From: Clostridiales bacterium
GTDB lineage: Bacteria > Bacillota > Clostridia > Peptostreptococcales > Anaerovoracaceae
Direction of reading: 5' to 3'
NCBI GenBank assembly: GCA_009778945.1
Contig: WRFF01000019.1
Span: 1 to 15,768, forward strand
Length of the DNA: 15,768 bases
Shown here one piece after another: positions 7,122-15,021 of the stretch (the stretch's first letter is position 1; each line of letters starts with the position of its first letter). The notes below the pieces were generated by a model, which saw only the letters and a list, made by a program, of their open reading frames with translations, was not told the DNA's origin and made no database searches. A program made the position numbers and the translations under genes.

Positions 7122-9653
7122 TTAAGCGGTCTCGACAGCGCGGGCTTTTTCGAGATGCAGCATCTCCACGGCGTCGTCCCGCATTTGATATTTGAGGATC
7201 TTGCCGGCGCCGTTCATCGGGAAAGCGTCCGTGAAATGCACATAGCGCGGCGTCTTTTGTCTGGCCATATGCGTGCGCACAAACTCCTTGACATCTTCTT
7301 CCGTCATCGTCTCGCCTTCTTTCGGAATGACCCAAGCCATGATTTCCTCGCCGTACTGCTGATCCGGCACGCCAATCACCTGTGCGTCCGAAATTTTCGG
7401 ATGTGTGTAGAGAAAATCCTCAATCTCCTTCGGATAGATATTTTCGCCGCCGCGGATGATCATATCCTTCATGCGCCCCGTGATACGGAAATTGCCGTTT
7501 TCGTCCATGAGCGCCAGGTCACCGGTATGCAGCCAGCCGTCAGGATCGATCGCCGCCGCAGTCGCCGCGGGCATTTTGTAGTAGCCTTTCATAATATTGT
7601 AACCGCGGGCGACAAATTCGCCGATCTCGTTTACAGCGCATTCTTCCCCCGTATCGGGATTCACAATACGGCATTCGGCGCCGGGAAGCGGGCGCCCCAC
7701 GGTAGCGACACGCCATTCGATCGGATCGTCCGACCGGCTCTGCGTGAGGCCTGGGGCGGATTCCGTCTGCCCGTACACGATCGTGATCTCTGTCATATTC
7801 ATGCGGTCCACCACATCCTGCATCACTTTGACCGGGCAGGGGCTTCCGGCCATAATGCCGGTGCGCATATGCGAAAAATCGGTCGTCTCAAAATCCTCAT
7901 GTTCCAGCATCGCGATGAACATCGTCGGTACGCCGTGACAGGCCGTGATCTTTTCACGGGCAATGCATTCGAGCGACTGTTTCGGCGAGAAAGCAGGCAT
8001 CGGCGACAGAGTGACGCCATGCGTCATCGCCGCCGTCATCGCGAGCGTCATCCCGAAACAATGGAACATCGGGACCTGCACCATAAGCCGGTCCGCTGTC
8101 GAAAAATCCATGCAGTCCCCGATGCATTTTCCGTTGTTTACGACATTGTAATGGGTTAGCATGACCCCTTTCGGAAAGCCTGTCGTCCCCGACGTGTACA
8201 GCATCGTGCAAATATCGTTTTTATCCAGGGAGTGCGCCAGCCGGTCCACTTCCGTTTGGGAAACGCTTTCGCCGCAGCGCAGCGCATCCTCCCAGGTCAG
8301 CGCGCCTGTAAGCTCCGCGCCCACGGTGATAATATTGCGCAGGAAAGGCAGCTTTTTCGCATGCAGCGGCGCGCCCTTCACCCTCGTTTCCAACTCGGGG
8401 CAGATCTCCTTGATAATGGACAGATAATCGCTGTCCTTGAAACCGTCCACCATCACAAGCGTATGCGTATCCGATTGGCGCAGCAGGTATTCCACCTCGT
8501 GGATCTTGTACGAGGTATTGACCGTCGCGAGCACTGCGCCGATCTTCGTCGTCGCCCAAAATGTGACATACCACGCCGGCACATTGGTCGCCCAGATCGC
8601 GACGTGACTGCCCCTCTTCACTCCAAGCCCCAGCAGCGTGCGCGCGAAGGCGTCCACATCGTCCCGAAACTCCGCATATGTGCGCGTATAGTCGAGCGTC
8701 GTATATCGGAACGCGTACTGTGCGGGAAATTCCTCCACCATGCGGTCGAGTACCTGCGGAAAGGTCATATCGATCAGGACGTCCTTTTCCCAGACATAAC
8801 TCCCGTCGCCGCGATTGTTTTCAAACAGGCGCCGGCTCTGTCCGGCTTTCCGAAGCCGGGGCTGCATATAGTCATAGAAAAGGGGGAAGACGATACCCGC
8901 GTCTTCAAGTTCCGGCGCCCAGCGCTTCACCCATTCCAAACTGATCGTGCCGCTGAAATTGATCGACTCCAGCGCGCGCATCACCTCTTCGAACGGCAGA
9001 TCGCCGTCTCCCATAAGGCGGTACCGCACCTGCCCGTTTTCCAGAACAGAATCCTTCGCGTGGACATATCGGATGTATGCGCCGAGGTTTTGCACGGTCG
9101 TCTCCGGCGATTCCCCGCCGAAGCGGATCGTGTGGTGATAATCCCAGAGCGCGCCCACGAAATCGCTGCCCGCTTCTGTCAGCACGCGCGCGAGCCGCGA
9201 CGAATCACTGTACACGCCGTTCGTTTCGAGCAGGATTGTCACGCCCGTCTCTTCCGCAAGCGGCACGAGCGTCCGCAGCGCCTGAATGACAAGATCGTCG
9301 TCCACTTCGCCTTCCGGCGCAATGCTGCGGTCGCCGAGCGCACGCACAAACGGCGCGCCGACCCTTGCAGCAAGCCGGATATACTCCTTGGTGATCTCGC
9401 AGCCATCCTCCGCAAAACCCGCGTCCTTCAACACATAGCCGGACGACAGACAACTGATCTCCACGCGCAGGGATTTCAGCTTTTCAATCGTCTGCCCGAT
9501 CACATCGTCCGCAAAGGGACGCTCTTTTTCGAAAACGATTTCATTTCCGATACCGCGGATCTCGATCCCATCGAACCCCAGGTCTTTGGCCATCGAATAG
9601 ACATCGTCCCACCCGAAATCCGGGCAGCCCAAAGTTGAAAACGCTAATTTCAC
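7122..9653 (-). CDS. Fusion: sugar-isomerase-type TIM barrel + acyl-CoA synthetase (AMP-binding)
   Basis: An 843-residue two-domain protein. Residues 1-265 form an AP-endonuclease-2/xylose-isomerase-like TIM barrel with a full metal set by position: Glu143 (LLETNG), Asp171 (LWDYHH), His198 (YVHAKD) and Glu240 (SLEWVK). Residues about 285-843 form an adenylate-forming acyl-CoA synthetase, with YTSGTTGFPKG (486-496), YGQTESAP (627-634), GWLHTGD (706-712), the hinge GRMKDMIIRGGENIYPKEIE (726-745) and the catalytic Lys818 in GAGKILK. Both halves therefore look active. The ligase part resembles FadD-like medium/long-chain enzymes; its acid is not predictable. The start is GTG at 9653, behind GGAGGAGGG; it overlaps the nifJ stop as GTGA, so the two genes are co-translated. 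I see no frameshift or stop at the joint, so the fusion is real in this sequence. Confidence 0.88.
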   Translation of the reverse strand: MKLAFSTLGCPDFGWDDVYSMAKDLGFDGIEIRGIGNEIVFEKERPFADDVIGQTIEKLKSLRVEISCLSSGYVLKDAGFAEDGCEITKEYIRLAARVGAPFVRALGDRSIAPEGEVDDDLVIQALRTLVPLAEETGVTILLETNGVYSDSSRLARVLTEAGSDFVGALWDYHHTIRFGGESPETTVQNLGAYIRYVHAKDSVLENGQVRYRLMGDGDLPFEEVMRALESINFSGTISLEWVKRWAPELEDAGIVFPLFYDYMQPRLRKAGQSRRLFENNRGDGSYVWEKDVLIDMTFPQVLDRMVEEFPAQYAFRYTTLDYTRTYAEFRDDVDAFARTLLGLGVKRGSHVAIWATNVPAWYVTFWATTKIGAVLATVNTSYKIHEVEYLLRQSDTHTLVMVDGFKDSDYLSIIKEICPELETRVKGAPLHAKKLPFLRNIITVGAELTGALTWEDALRCGESVSQTEVDRLAHSLDKNDICTMLYTSGTTGFPKGVMLTHYNVVNNGKCIGDCMDFSTADRLMVQVPMFHCFGMTLAMTAAMTHGVTLSPMPAFSPKQSLECIAREKITACHGVPTMFIAMLEHEDFETTDFSHMRTGIMAGSPCPVKVMQDVVDRMNMTEITIVYGQTESAPGLTQSRSDDPIEWRVATVGRPLPGAECRIVNPDTGEECAVNEIGEFVARGYNIMKGYYKMPAATAAAIDPDGWLHTGDLALMDENGNFRITGRMKDMIIRGGENIYPKEIEDFLYTHPKISDAQVIGVPDQQYGEEIMAWVIPKEGETMTEEDVKEFVRTHMARQKTPRYVHFTDAFPMNGAGKILKYQMRDDAVEMLHLEKARAVETA

Positions 9654-12600
9654 AATTTGCCCTCCTCCATCGCCAGATATGCCTTATATTTCTCCTCCGC
9701 GTCCCGCTCCGCCTGTGCAAACAGCTTTTTCGCGTTCTCCGGGAAGCTTTTCTTCAGCGAAGCGTAGCGCACTTCGCCGTCCAAAAATTCCCCGTATGGC
9801 TGCGTCGGCGCCTTGGAATCGAGCCGAAACGGTTTTTCTTCACGCGGGTCATAGCGATACAGGTGCCAATAACCCGCTTCGACCGCCCGCTTCATCTCCT
9901 CCATCGTCTTGTCCATGCCGAGTTTGATCCCGTGCGCGATGCAGGGCGCGTACGCGATTACGAGCGAGGGCCCCGGGTAGGAGTCGGCTTCGAGCAGCGT
10001 CCTGACAAGCTGCGCCGGGTCCGCGCCCATCGCCACCTGCGCCACATAGACGTCGCCGTACGTCATCATCTGCCGGCCAAGGTCTTTTTTCTTCGTTTTC
10101 TTTCCGGAAGCCTGGAATTTGACGGAAGCGCCGCGCGGCGTGGCCTTCGAGCTTTGCGCGCCTGTATTGGAGTAGACCTCCGTGTCCACAACGAGCACAT
10201 TCACGTCCTCTCCCATCGAAAAGACATGGTCAAGGCCGCCGTACCCTATATCATAAGCCCATCCGTCGCCGCCGTACATCCAGACCGACTTTTTCGCAAG
10301 CTGGTCGCGGCGGCTGAGCAGCGTTTCTTTCAGCTCCCCTGCACGGCCTTTCAGGCTGGCCGCCTCAAGCTCGGAGACCAGCGCGTCGGAAGCGGCGCGC
10401 GACGCCAGCGTATCGAGGAAGGCGGAAAGCCACGCGCCGAGCGCGGCAATCAGTGTTTTTGCGGATTCCCCGCCGGATGCCGCCTCAAGCAGCGCGCGCA
10501 GTTCCTCCGCCTGCTCCCGCAGCGCGGCGCGCGCATGCTTCACGGAAAGCCCCATACCGAGGCTGAACTCCGCGTTATTTTCAAACAGCGAATTGGACCA
10601 GGCCGGACCGCGCCCTTCGCGGTTCACCGTATAGGGGATCGTCGGCATCGACGCGCCCCAGGCCTGTGTACAGCCCGTCGCGTTCGCCCAGTACATACGG
10701 TCGCCGAAGAGCTGCGTAAGCAGCTTTGCATACGGCGTCTCCCCGCAGCCCGCGCATGCGCCCGAGAACTCAAGCAGCGGCGGTTTGAACTGTGTCCCTT
10801 TCACGGTCGTGATCGGGAAGAGCCCTTCCTTCTCCGAAACCGTCTGCGCGAAATCCCATTTTTCGCGATCGAAATCCCCGTCTGCGACAAAGCGCATCTC
10901 CAGCGCCTTTTCCTTGGAAGGACAGACGTCCGCGCAGCACCCGCAGCCCGAACAGTCAAGCGTGCTGACGCAGAGCGCGTAGGCGTACGCTTTCGCGGCG
11001 CCCTTTCCCGGCGCTGTTTTCAGATCCGCCGGCGCGCGCTTCTGTTCCGCCTCATCCAGCAGATAGGGGCGGATTACCGCATGCGGGCAGACAAAGGCGC
11101 AGAGGTTGCACTGCAGGCAGCGTTCCGGATCCCAAGCCGGCAGGCGCGTCGCGATGCCGCGCTTCTCATAGGCGGATGTCCCCATCGGCATCGTGCCGTC
11201 TTCCAGCCCAATGAAGGCCGAAACCGGCAGATCGTCACCCTTCTGCGCATTGATAGGCCGCAGGATATTCCGGATAAAATCCGGTTCCGGCTCCGCAGCG
11301 CGTACGCTGTCCGGAGCCTTTTCCGCATCCCCGGCTTTCGCCCACGCTTCCGGCACGGATACGGAGACCAGGTTATCCGCGCCCGCGTCGAGCGCGGCGA
11401 GATTCATCTCCACAACCTTGCTCCCCAGACGCCCGTAGGTCTTTCGCACCGCGTCCTTCATATAGCCGAGCGCGTCCTCATAGGGGATGATCTTCGCCAG
11501 CTTGAAAAAGGCCGCCTGCAGCACGGAATTCGTGCGGGTTTTCAGCCCGAGACCGGCGGCGATCCTGTTGGCGTCGATGATATAAAATTTGATTCCGTTC
11601 ACAGCGAGATAGCGTTTGATCTCCGCCGGAAGTTTCTCTCCGAGTTCGTCCGCCGGCCAGGGGCAGTTCAGCAGAAAAGTCCCGCCGGGCTTCAGTTCCG
11701 AGACAATCTCATATTTCCCGAGATACGAGGGATGGTGGCAGGCGACAAAATCCGCCGTTTTGATCAGATGGGTCGCGCGGATCGGATTCGTCCCGAAGCG
11801 CAGATGGGATTTGGTGACGCCGAAGGATTTCTTCGTGTCGTATTCGAAATACGCCTGCGTGTAAAGCGGCGTATTGTCCGCGATGATCTTGATGGAATTT
11901 TTATTTGCGCCCACGGTCCCGTCCGAACCGAGGCCCCAGAATTTGCAGCTGACCGTCCCTTCCGGATCCGTAGCGAGACGGGGCCCGAGCGGCAGGGACA
12001 GCCCTGTTACATCGTCTTCGATGCCGACCGTAAACCTGTTTTTCGGCGCCTCCGCGGCCAGATTGTCAAAGACCGCCTTGATCTGTTCCGGGCCGACATC
12101 CTTTGACGACAAGCCATAGCGCCCGCCGACCACCAGGGGCCGCTCGCCCCGGTCATACCAGACCGCGCGCACGTCTTCGTACAGAGGCTCGCCCACCGCG
12201 CCCGGTTCCTTCAGGCGGTCGAGCGCCGCAATGCGTTTTGCGGTCTTCGGAAGCGCCGCGAGAAAATGTTCCGCCGAAAAAGGCCGGTAGAGATGCACCT
12301 GCACCAAACCGGACTTCGCGCCGCGCGCATTCATCCAGTCGATCGCGTCCTTTGCGGTTCCGGCCGCCGAACCCATGCAGACGAGGACGTTCTCCGCATC
12401 TTCCGCGCCGTAATAATCAAACAGATGGTAGGGCCGCCCCGTAATTTTCGCCATCCCATCCATGGCCTCCTGCACGATCCCCGGCAGCGCGTCGTAGAAG
12501 CGGTTGTTCGCCTCGCGGACCTGGAAATAAATATCAGGGTTTTGAACGGTGTTACGCAGCGTCGGATGGTCCGGGTTCAGGGCCTCATCGCGGAAAGCCT

Positions 12601-13207
12601 TCAGCGCTTCATAATCAAACAGGCCCGCAGCCGCCGCATAATCGGGCAGCGAAATCTTCTGGATTTCGTGCGACGTTCGGAACCCGTCGAAGAAATGCAG
12701 GAATGGGATCCGCGCCTTGATCGCGGAGAGATGCGCTACCATACCGAGATCCGCCACCTCCTGCACGCAGCCCGAAGAGAGCAGCGCGAATCCGGTCGCA
12801 CGGCAGGCCATCACATCCGAATGGTCGCCAAAGATGCTCATTGCGTGCGTCCCCACCGTGCGCGAGGCCACATGCAGCACGCCCGGCTGTTTCGTCCCCG
12901 CAATCCGGTACAGCACCGGGATCATCAGCATCAGCCCCTGCGAAGAGGTGAACGACGTCGCGAGCGACCCGGCCTCCAGCGCGCCGTGAATCGCGCCCGC
13001 GGCGCCCGCCTCGGACTGCATCTCCACAAGGTCCACGGGCCGCCCGAAGATATTCAGCTTCCCGTTCGCCGCCCATTCGTCTGTTATTTCCGCCATCGGC
13101 GAGGACGGCGTGATCGGATAGATCGCGGCGATCTCCGTAAACGCGTAGGCCGCGTAAGCCGCCGCTTCGTTTCCGTCTACCGCCGCCTTCTGTTCTGCTT
13201 GTGTCAT
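9650..13207 (-). CDS. nifJ: Pyruvate:ferredoxin (flavodoxin) oxidoreductase, homodimeric type
   Basis: A 1185-residue enzyme, the usual full length. It oxidises pyruvate with CoA to acetyl-CoA and CO2 and passes electrons to ferredoxin or flavodoxin in the cytoplasm. Seen in order: the pyruvate-site motif YPITPSSPMAE (30-40); the TSSQGLMLMIP and ASRTVGTHAMSIFGDHSDV block (87-132) with the conserved Arg; two 4Fe-4S motifs, CLQCNLCAFVCP (697-708) and CSGCGCCADVCP (752-763); proximal-cluster cysteines in CAGCGE (818-823), ATGCTQ (846) and APCIAHG; and the thiamine-diphosphate motif GGDGWAYDIGYGG followed by EVYSNTGAQ. Start ATG 13207 has no strong ribosome site of its own. A promoter lies about 95 bases upstream. 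The stop overlaps the start of the fused acyl-CoA synthetase gene, which places pyruvate cleavage and acyl activation in one transcript. Confidence 0.96.
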   Translation of the reverse strand: MTQAEQKAAVDGNEAAAYAAYAFTEIAAIYPITPSSPMAEITDEWAANGKLNIFGRPVDLVEMQSEAGAAGAIHGALEAGSLATSFTSSQGLMLMIPVLYRIAGTKQPGVLHVASRTVGTHAMSIFGDHSDVMACRATGFALLSSGCVQEVADLGMVAHLSAIKARIPFLHFFDGFRTSHEIQKISLPDYAAAAGLFDYEALKAFRDEALNPDHPTLRNTVQNPDIYFQVREANNRFYDALPGIVQEAMDGMAKITGRPYHLFDYYGAEDAENVLVCMGSAAGTAKDAIDWMNARGAKSGLVQVHLYRPFSAEHFLAALPKTAKRIAALDRLKEPGAVGEPLYEDVRAVWYDRGERPLVVGGRYGLSSKDVGPEQIKAVFDNLAAEAPKNRFTVGIEDDVTGLSLPLGPRLATDPEGTVSCKFWGLGSDGTVGANKNSIKIIADNTPLYTQAYFEYDTKKSFGVTKSHLRFGTNPIRATHLIKTADFVACHHPSYLGKYEIVSELKPGGTFLLNCPWPADELGEKLPAEIKRYLAVNGIKFYIIDANRIAAGLGLKTRTNSVLQAAFFKLAKIIPYEDALGYMKDAVRKTYGRLGSKVVEMNLAALDAGADNLVSVSVPEAWAKAGDAEKAPDSVRAAEPEPDFIRNILRPINAQKGDDLPVSAFIGLEDGTMPMGTSAYEKRGIATRLPAWDPERCLQCNLCAFVCPHAVIRPYLLDEAEQKRAPADLKTAPGKGAAKAYAYALCVSTLDCSGCGCCADVCPSKEKALEMRFVADGDFDREKWDFAQTVSEKEGLFPITTVKGTQFKPPLLEFSGACAGCGETPYAKLLTQLFGDRMYWANATGCTQAWGASMPTIPYTVNREGRGPAWSNSLFENNAEFSLGMGLSVKHARAALREQAEELRALLEAASGGESAKTLIAALGAWLSAFLDTLASRAASDALVSELEAASLKGRAGELKETLLSRRDQLAKKSVWMYGGDGWAYDIGYGGLDHVFSMGEDVNVLVVDTEVYSNTGAQSSKATPRGASVKFQASGKKTKKKDLGRQMMTYGDVYVAQVAMGADPAQLVRTLLEADSYPGPSLVIAYAPCIAHGIKLGMDKTMEEMKRAVEAGYWHLYRYDPREEKPFRLDSKAPTQPYGEFLDGEVRYASLKKSFPENAKKLFAQAERDAEEKYKAYLAMEEGKL

Positions 13208-13254
13208 ACTTTCATTCTTTCTTTTTCATGCACTAAATCAGCAACCTTTTCCAA
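13204..13254 (-). CDS. Possible 16-codon leader ORF coupled to nifJ
   Basis: A perfect AGGAGG (13271 to 13266) lies 58 bases before the nifJ ATG, far too distant to serve it directly. Eleven bases after it a TTG opens a 16-residue frame, MEKVADLVHEKERMKV if started with Met. Its TGA overlaps the nifJ ATG as ATGA. nifJ itself has only a weak purine-rich upstream sequence. Coupling from a leader would explain the misplaced ribosome site. The non-ATG start and the 11-base spacing keep this uncertain. Confidence 0.3.
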   Translation of the reverse strand: MEKVADLVHEKERMKV

Positions 13255-13300
13255 AATCGATATTTCCTCCTGCTGACCGCGTTAAAACAATAATAGATAA

Positions 13301-13328
13301 AGTATATAGCACGAGTGAGAAAATGCAA
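13301..13328 (-). promoter_or_regulatory. Sigma-A-type promoter of nifJ operon
   Basis: On the minus strand TTGCAT (13328 to 13323), a 16-base spacer and TATACT (13306 to 13301) make a good vegetative promoter. Transcription would begin near 13294, giving an 87-base or so leader before nifJ. No terminator or operator-like repeat is seen in that leader. Confidence 0.65.
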
Positions 13329-13377
13329 GCCGCATCCGCCCTCTCCCATGAGCAAAGTGAATAGCGCCACCCGGCTT

Positions 13378-13407
13378 TCAGTACCTCAACCCTTTGATGA
13401 AATCATC
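13378..13407 (-). pseudogene. 3'-end relic of a second lipoprotein gene copy
   Basis: Read on the minus strand just after the anchored-protein stop, these 30 bases encode DDFIKGLRY and a stop. The intact lipoprotein next door ends MDGFIKGLGY and stop; 23 of 30 bases agree. There is no upstream remainder of the gene: the relic starts directly at the neighbouring gene's stop. It reads as the surviving tail of a lost tandem copy. Confidence 0.6.
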
Positions 13408-13409
13408 TT

Positions 13410-14345
13410 TTATTTTAACGTGATTTCCTGAAACGCCGGCGAGGTGGCCACGCTGCCCTGCAGCGCGAAAACGGCGACCGTGTAAGTCTTTCCGGGCTCC
13501 AATCCCTGCGTAATCGTCATATTCGGGGAGGCCGTGTCTCCCTGGTAAACGGCGTCCGGCGGCGTTTGGTTATTTTGCAGCATGGTCTGCAGGTCCGCGA
13601 AGCTGATTTGGATGACAGCGACGCGGTAACCGTCCGCTCCGGGAAGCGTATCCCAAGTTGCGACGATCGCGGGGCCGTCCGTCTCGTTCAGGGCAAGATT
13701 TTGCGGCTGTTTCGTACCCCATAAAAGCTGCTGCGCCGCATCCGAAGTGGCGTCCGCCGCCTCAAACTGCATTCCGTAGACCAGATCGGTCACCCGGAAT
13801 ACATCCGCCGAATAGGTGTCAAACACCTGTATCGTAAACGGCGCCGACTGGCCGGACGAATCCTGATTGAAAGTGACGAACAAGGTGTAGACAGGGCCCG
13901 TCGTAGATTCCGTGATATAGTTTGACGTCCCGTCATCCAATTTTTGCAGCGTCCCTTTGTACAGCTCGTATGTCCCGGTGATCAGCGAACCGCCGACGCC
14001 CCTTTCGTCCCAGATATAGGAACCGTTTTCTGCGATAGCCAGCGTACCGCCGGAAGTCATAATATAATTGCCTGCGACCGGATTCCCCTTGAGCGGCATT
14101 TCGTGGCCGCCCAGGGCGGTCTTCAGCGCTTCCGGCGTCATATCGGCGCCGGTACCGGAGCTGCCGCCCGCACCGATATCGGGGACGTCGGCGCTGCCGC
14201 CCTGCGCCGGCTTGTCCTGCGACGATCCGCCGTTTGCGGGAGGCTGGGACGGCGCGGGCGCCCTCGCCTGTGTGAACCCGATCACCAGCGCCGCCGCGAC
14301 GGCGATGCACACAACCGCGATTATGATTTTTACTTTTTTAGTCAT
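13410..14345 (-). CDS. Anchored extracytoplasmic protein with C-terminal Fn3-like domain (function unknown)
   Basis: A 311-residue protein. An N-terminal membrane anchor or uncleaved signal (about residues 5-26, after MTKKVK) has no lipobox Cys. A Pro/Gly/Ser-rich linker (about 28-70) follows, then an unrecognised beta-rich region (about 75-205), with repeated short strands such as GTLAIAENGSYIWD, and then a stretch of about 95 residues resembling a fibronectin type III fold, with a VATWDTLPGADGYRVAV strand pair and LEPGKTYTVAVFA near the end. It would sit outside the membrane and bind a partner or wall component. The ATG at 14345 is behind GAGGAG, which overlaps the stop of the lipoprotein gene 9 bases upstream, so the two are co-translated. 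I cannot name a family for the middle part. Confidence 0.72.
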   Translation of the reverse strand: MTKKVKIIIAVVCIAVAAALVIGFTQARAPAPSQPPANGGSSQDKPAQGGSADVPDIGAGGSSGTGADMTPEALKTALGGHEMPLKGNPVAGNYIMTSGGTLAIAENGSYIWDERGVGGSLITGTYELYKGTLQKLDDGTSNYITESTTGPVYTLFVTFNQDSSGQSAPFTIQVFDTYSADVFRVTDLVYGMQFEAADATSDAAQQLLWGTKQPQNLALNETDGPAIVATWDTLPGADGYRVAVIQISFADLQTMLQNNQTPPDAVYQGDTASPNMTITQGLEPGKTYTVAVFALQGSVATSPAFQEITLK

Positions 14346-14354
14346 CGGTGCTCC

Positions 14355-14843
14355 TCAATATCCTAACCCTTTTATAAAACCATCCATTTTTTTGGCGTTG
14401 TCGGGACTGCACTCGGCATAAACAACGGTGGTTCCGATATAGGCCACATAATAGTGCATGGCATCCGCCGTTGCGGAATATTTGCCGTATTTGCCTGTAA
14501 CATCTACCGCCGCGCTGTCCGTATTTTCCCCGCTCGATTGTATGAGCGCCCGATGGCCGTCATAGAACGCCGCCGCATGCGCCGCCGAATCGATTTCCAG
14601 AAATTCCACATGGATTTTCCCGTCATCGACTGCAACCGCCTTTTTCACCACGCTTCCGGAATCCCCTATATATTGATTCGTGATGTCGGTGGTTTTGTAC
14701 CCCGCCGTTTTCGCCGCAGCCTCAAATTTACTTACGGTAATGGGCTCTTTCGAAGCGCATCCCGCAAGCAGGACGGCCACTGCCATAATCAGCAGCGCCG
14801 CAAAAAACGCTGTTCTCCGATTCCTTTCCCTGTTGTCCTTCAT
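14355..14843 (-). CDS. Small lipoprotein, function unknown
   Basis: A 162-residue lipoprotein. The N-terminus has a basic stretch (MKDNRERNRR), a hydrophobic core and the lipobox LLAGC, so Cys28 would be lipidated and the mature protein held on the outer face of the membrane. The mature part is about 135 residues of mixed alpha/beta character with a repeated-looking layout (KTAGYKTTD, then two VAVDDGK and EFLEID strands, and KMDGFIKGLGY at the end). I do not recognise the family; it may be a small two-strand/two-helix module for binding or sensing at the surface. It precedes and is coupled to the anchored protein gene. Its upstream ribosome site (GCGAGAAAC) is weak, and no promoter of its own is evident between it and the terminator. 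Confidence 0.75.
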   Translation of the reverse strand: MKDNRERNRRTAFFAALLIMAVAVLLAGCASKEPITVSKFEAAAKTAGYKTTDITNQYIGDSGSVVKKAVAVDDGKIHVEFLEIDSAAHAAAFYDGHRALIQSSGENTDSAAVDVTGKYGKYSATADAMHYYVAYIGTTVVYAECSPDNAKKMDGFIKGLGY

Positions 14844-14889
14844 TGTTTCTCGCTTTCGGTTTTATCTGTTTCCGCATCCGGGAATATTT

Positions 14890-14913
14890 TTATTTTAACA
14901 CGATTTCTTGAAA
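14890..14913 (-). pseudogene. 3'-end relic of a second anchored-protein gene copy
   Basis: On the minus strand, these bases read FQEIVLK and stop, against FQEITLK and stop at the end of the intact anchored-protein gene. 21 of 24 bases match, and similarity stops abruptly upstream. It lies between the ssb terminator and the intact lipoprotein gene, exactly where a lost preceding copy of the anchored-protein gene would have ended. Confidence 0.55.
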
Positions 14914-14931
14914 CACTCTGAATGAACATAT

Positions 14932-14967
14932 AAAAAAAGCGGCGCACGATTTGCGCGCCGCCTTTTT
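14932..14967 (-). terminator. Bidirectional rho-independent terminator after ssb
   Basis: GCGGCGC (14939-14945) pairs with GCGCCGC (14955-14961) around a 9-base loop. The minus strand has seven T after the stem (A run 14932-14938) and the + strand has five T (14963-14967), so it can stop transcription both ways. It ends the ssb transcript about 60 bases after the stop. Confidence 0.85.
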
Positions 14968-15021
14968 CCCTGATTTCATATCGGCTTTTCCATCCTCTGA
15001 CAAAAACTGCTCAACCGGCCC

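Noticed and set aside
7051..7335. A 95-codon N-terminal extension of the PucR-type protein
   Set aside because: It would overlap the 3' end of the fusion gene in another frame and is Arg-rich; the ATG at 7050 has an excellent ribosome site and the family N-terminus begins there.
8232..9638. An open frame of 468 codons on the + strand, opposite the fusion gene
   Set aside because: Antisense shadow with His/Arg-rich low-information sequence; the minus strand has all conserved motifs.
9635..12106. An open frame of 823 codons on the + strand, opposite nifJ
   Set aside because: It is the antisense shadow of a GC-rich gene: very rich in Arg, no domain motif, and fully covered by the conserved nifJ product.
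9650..13207. Possibility that nifJ is a nitrogen-fixation gene or a 2-oxoacid oxidoreductase for another acid
   Set aside because: No nif genes are nearby, and the length, YPITPSSP motif and cluster set are those of general pyruvate:ferredoxin oxidoreductases.
12266..13276. A 336-codon + strand frame opposite the 5' part of nifJ
   Set aside because: Antisense shadow; Arg/His-rich, and runs through the nifJ leader and start.
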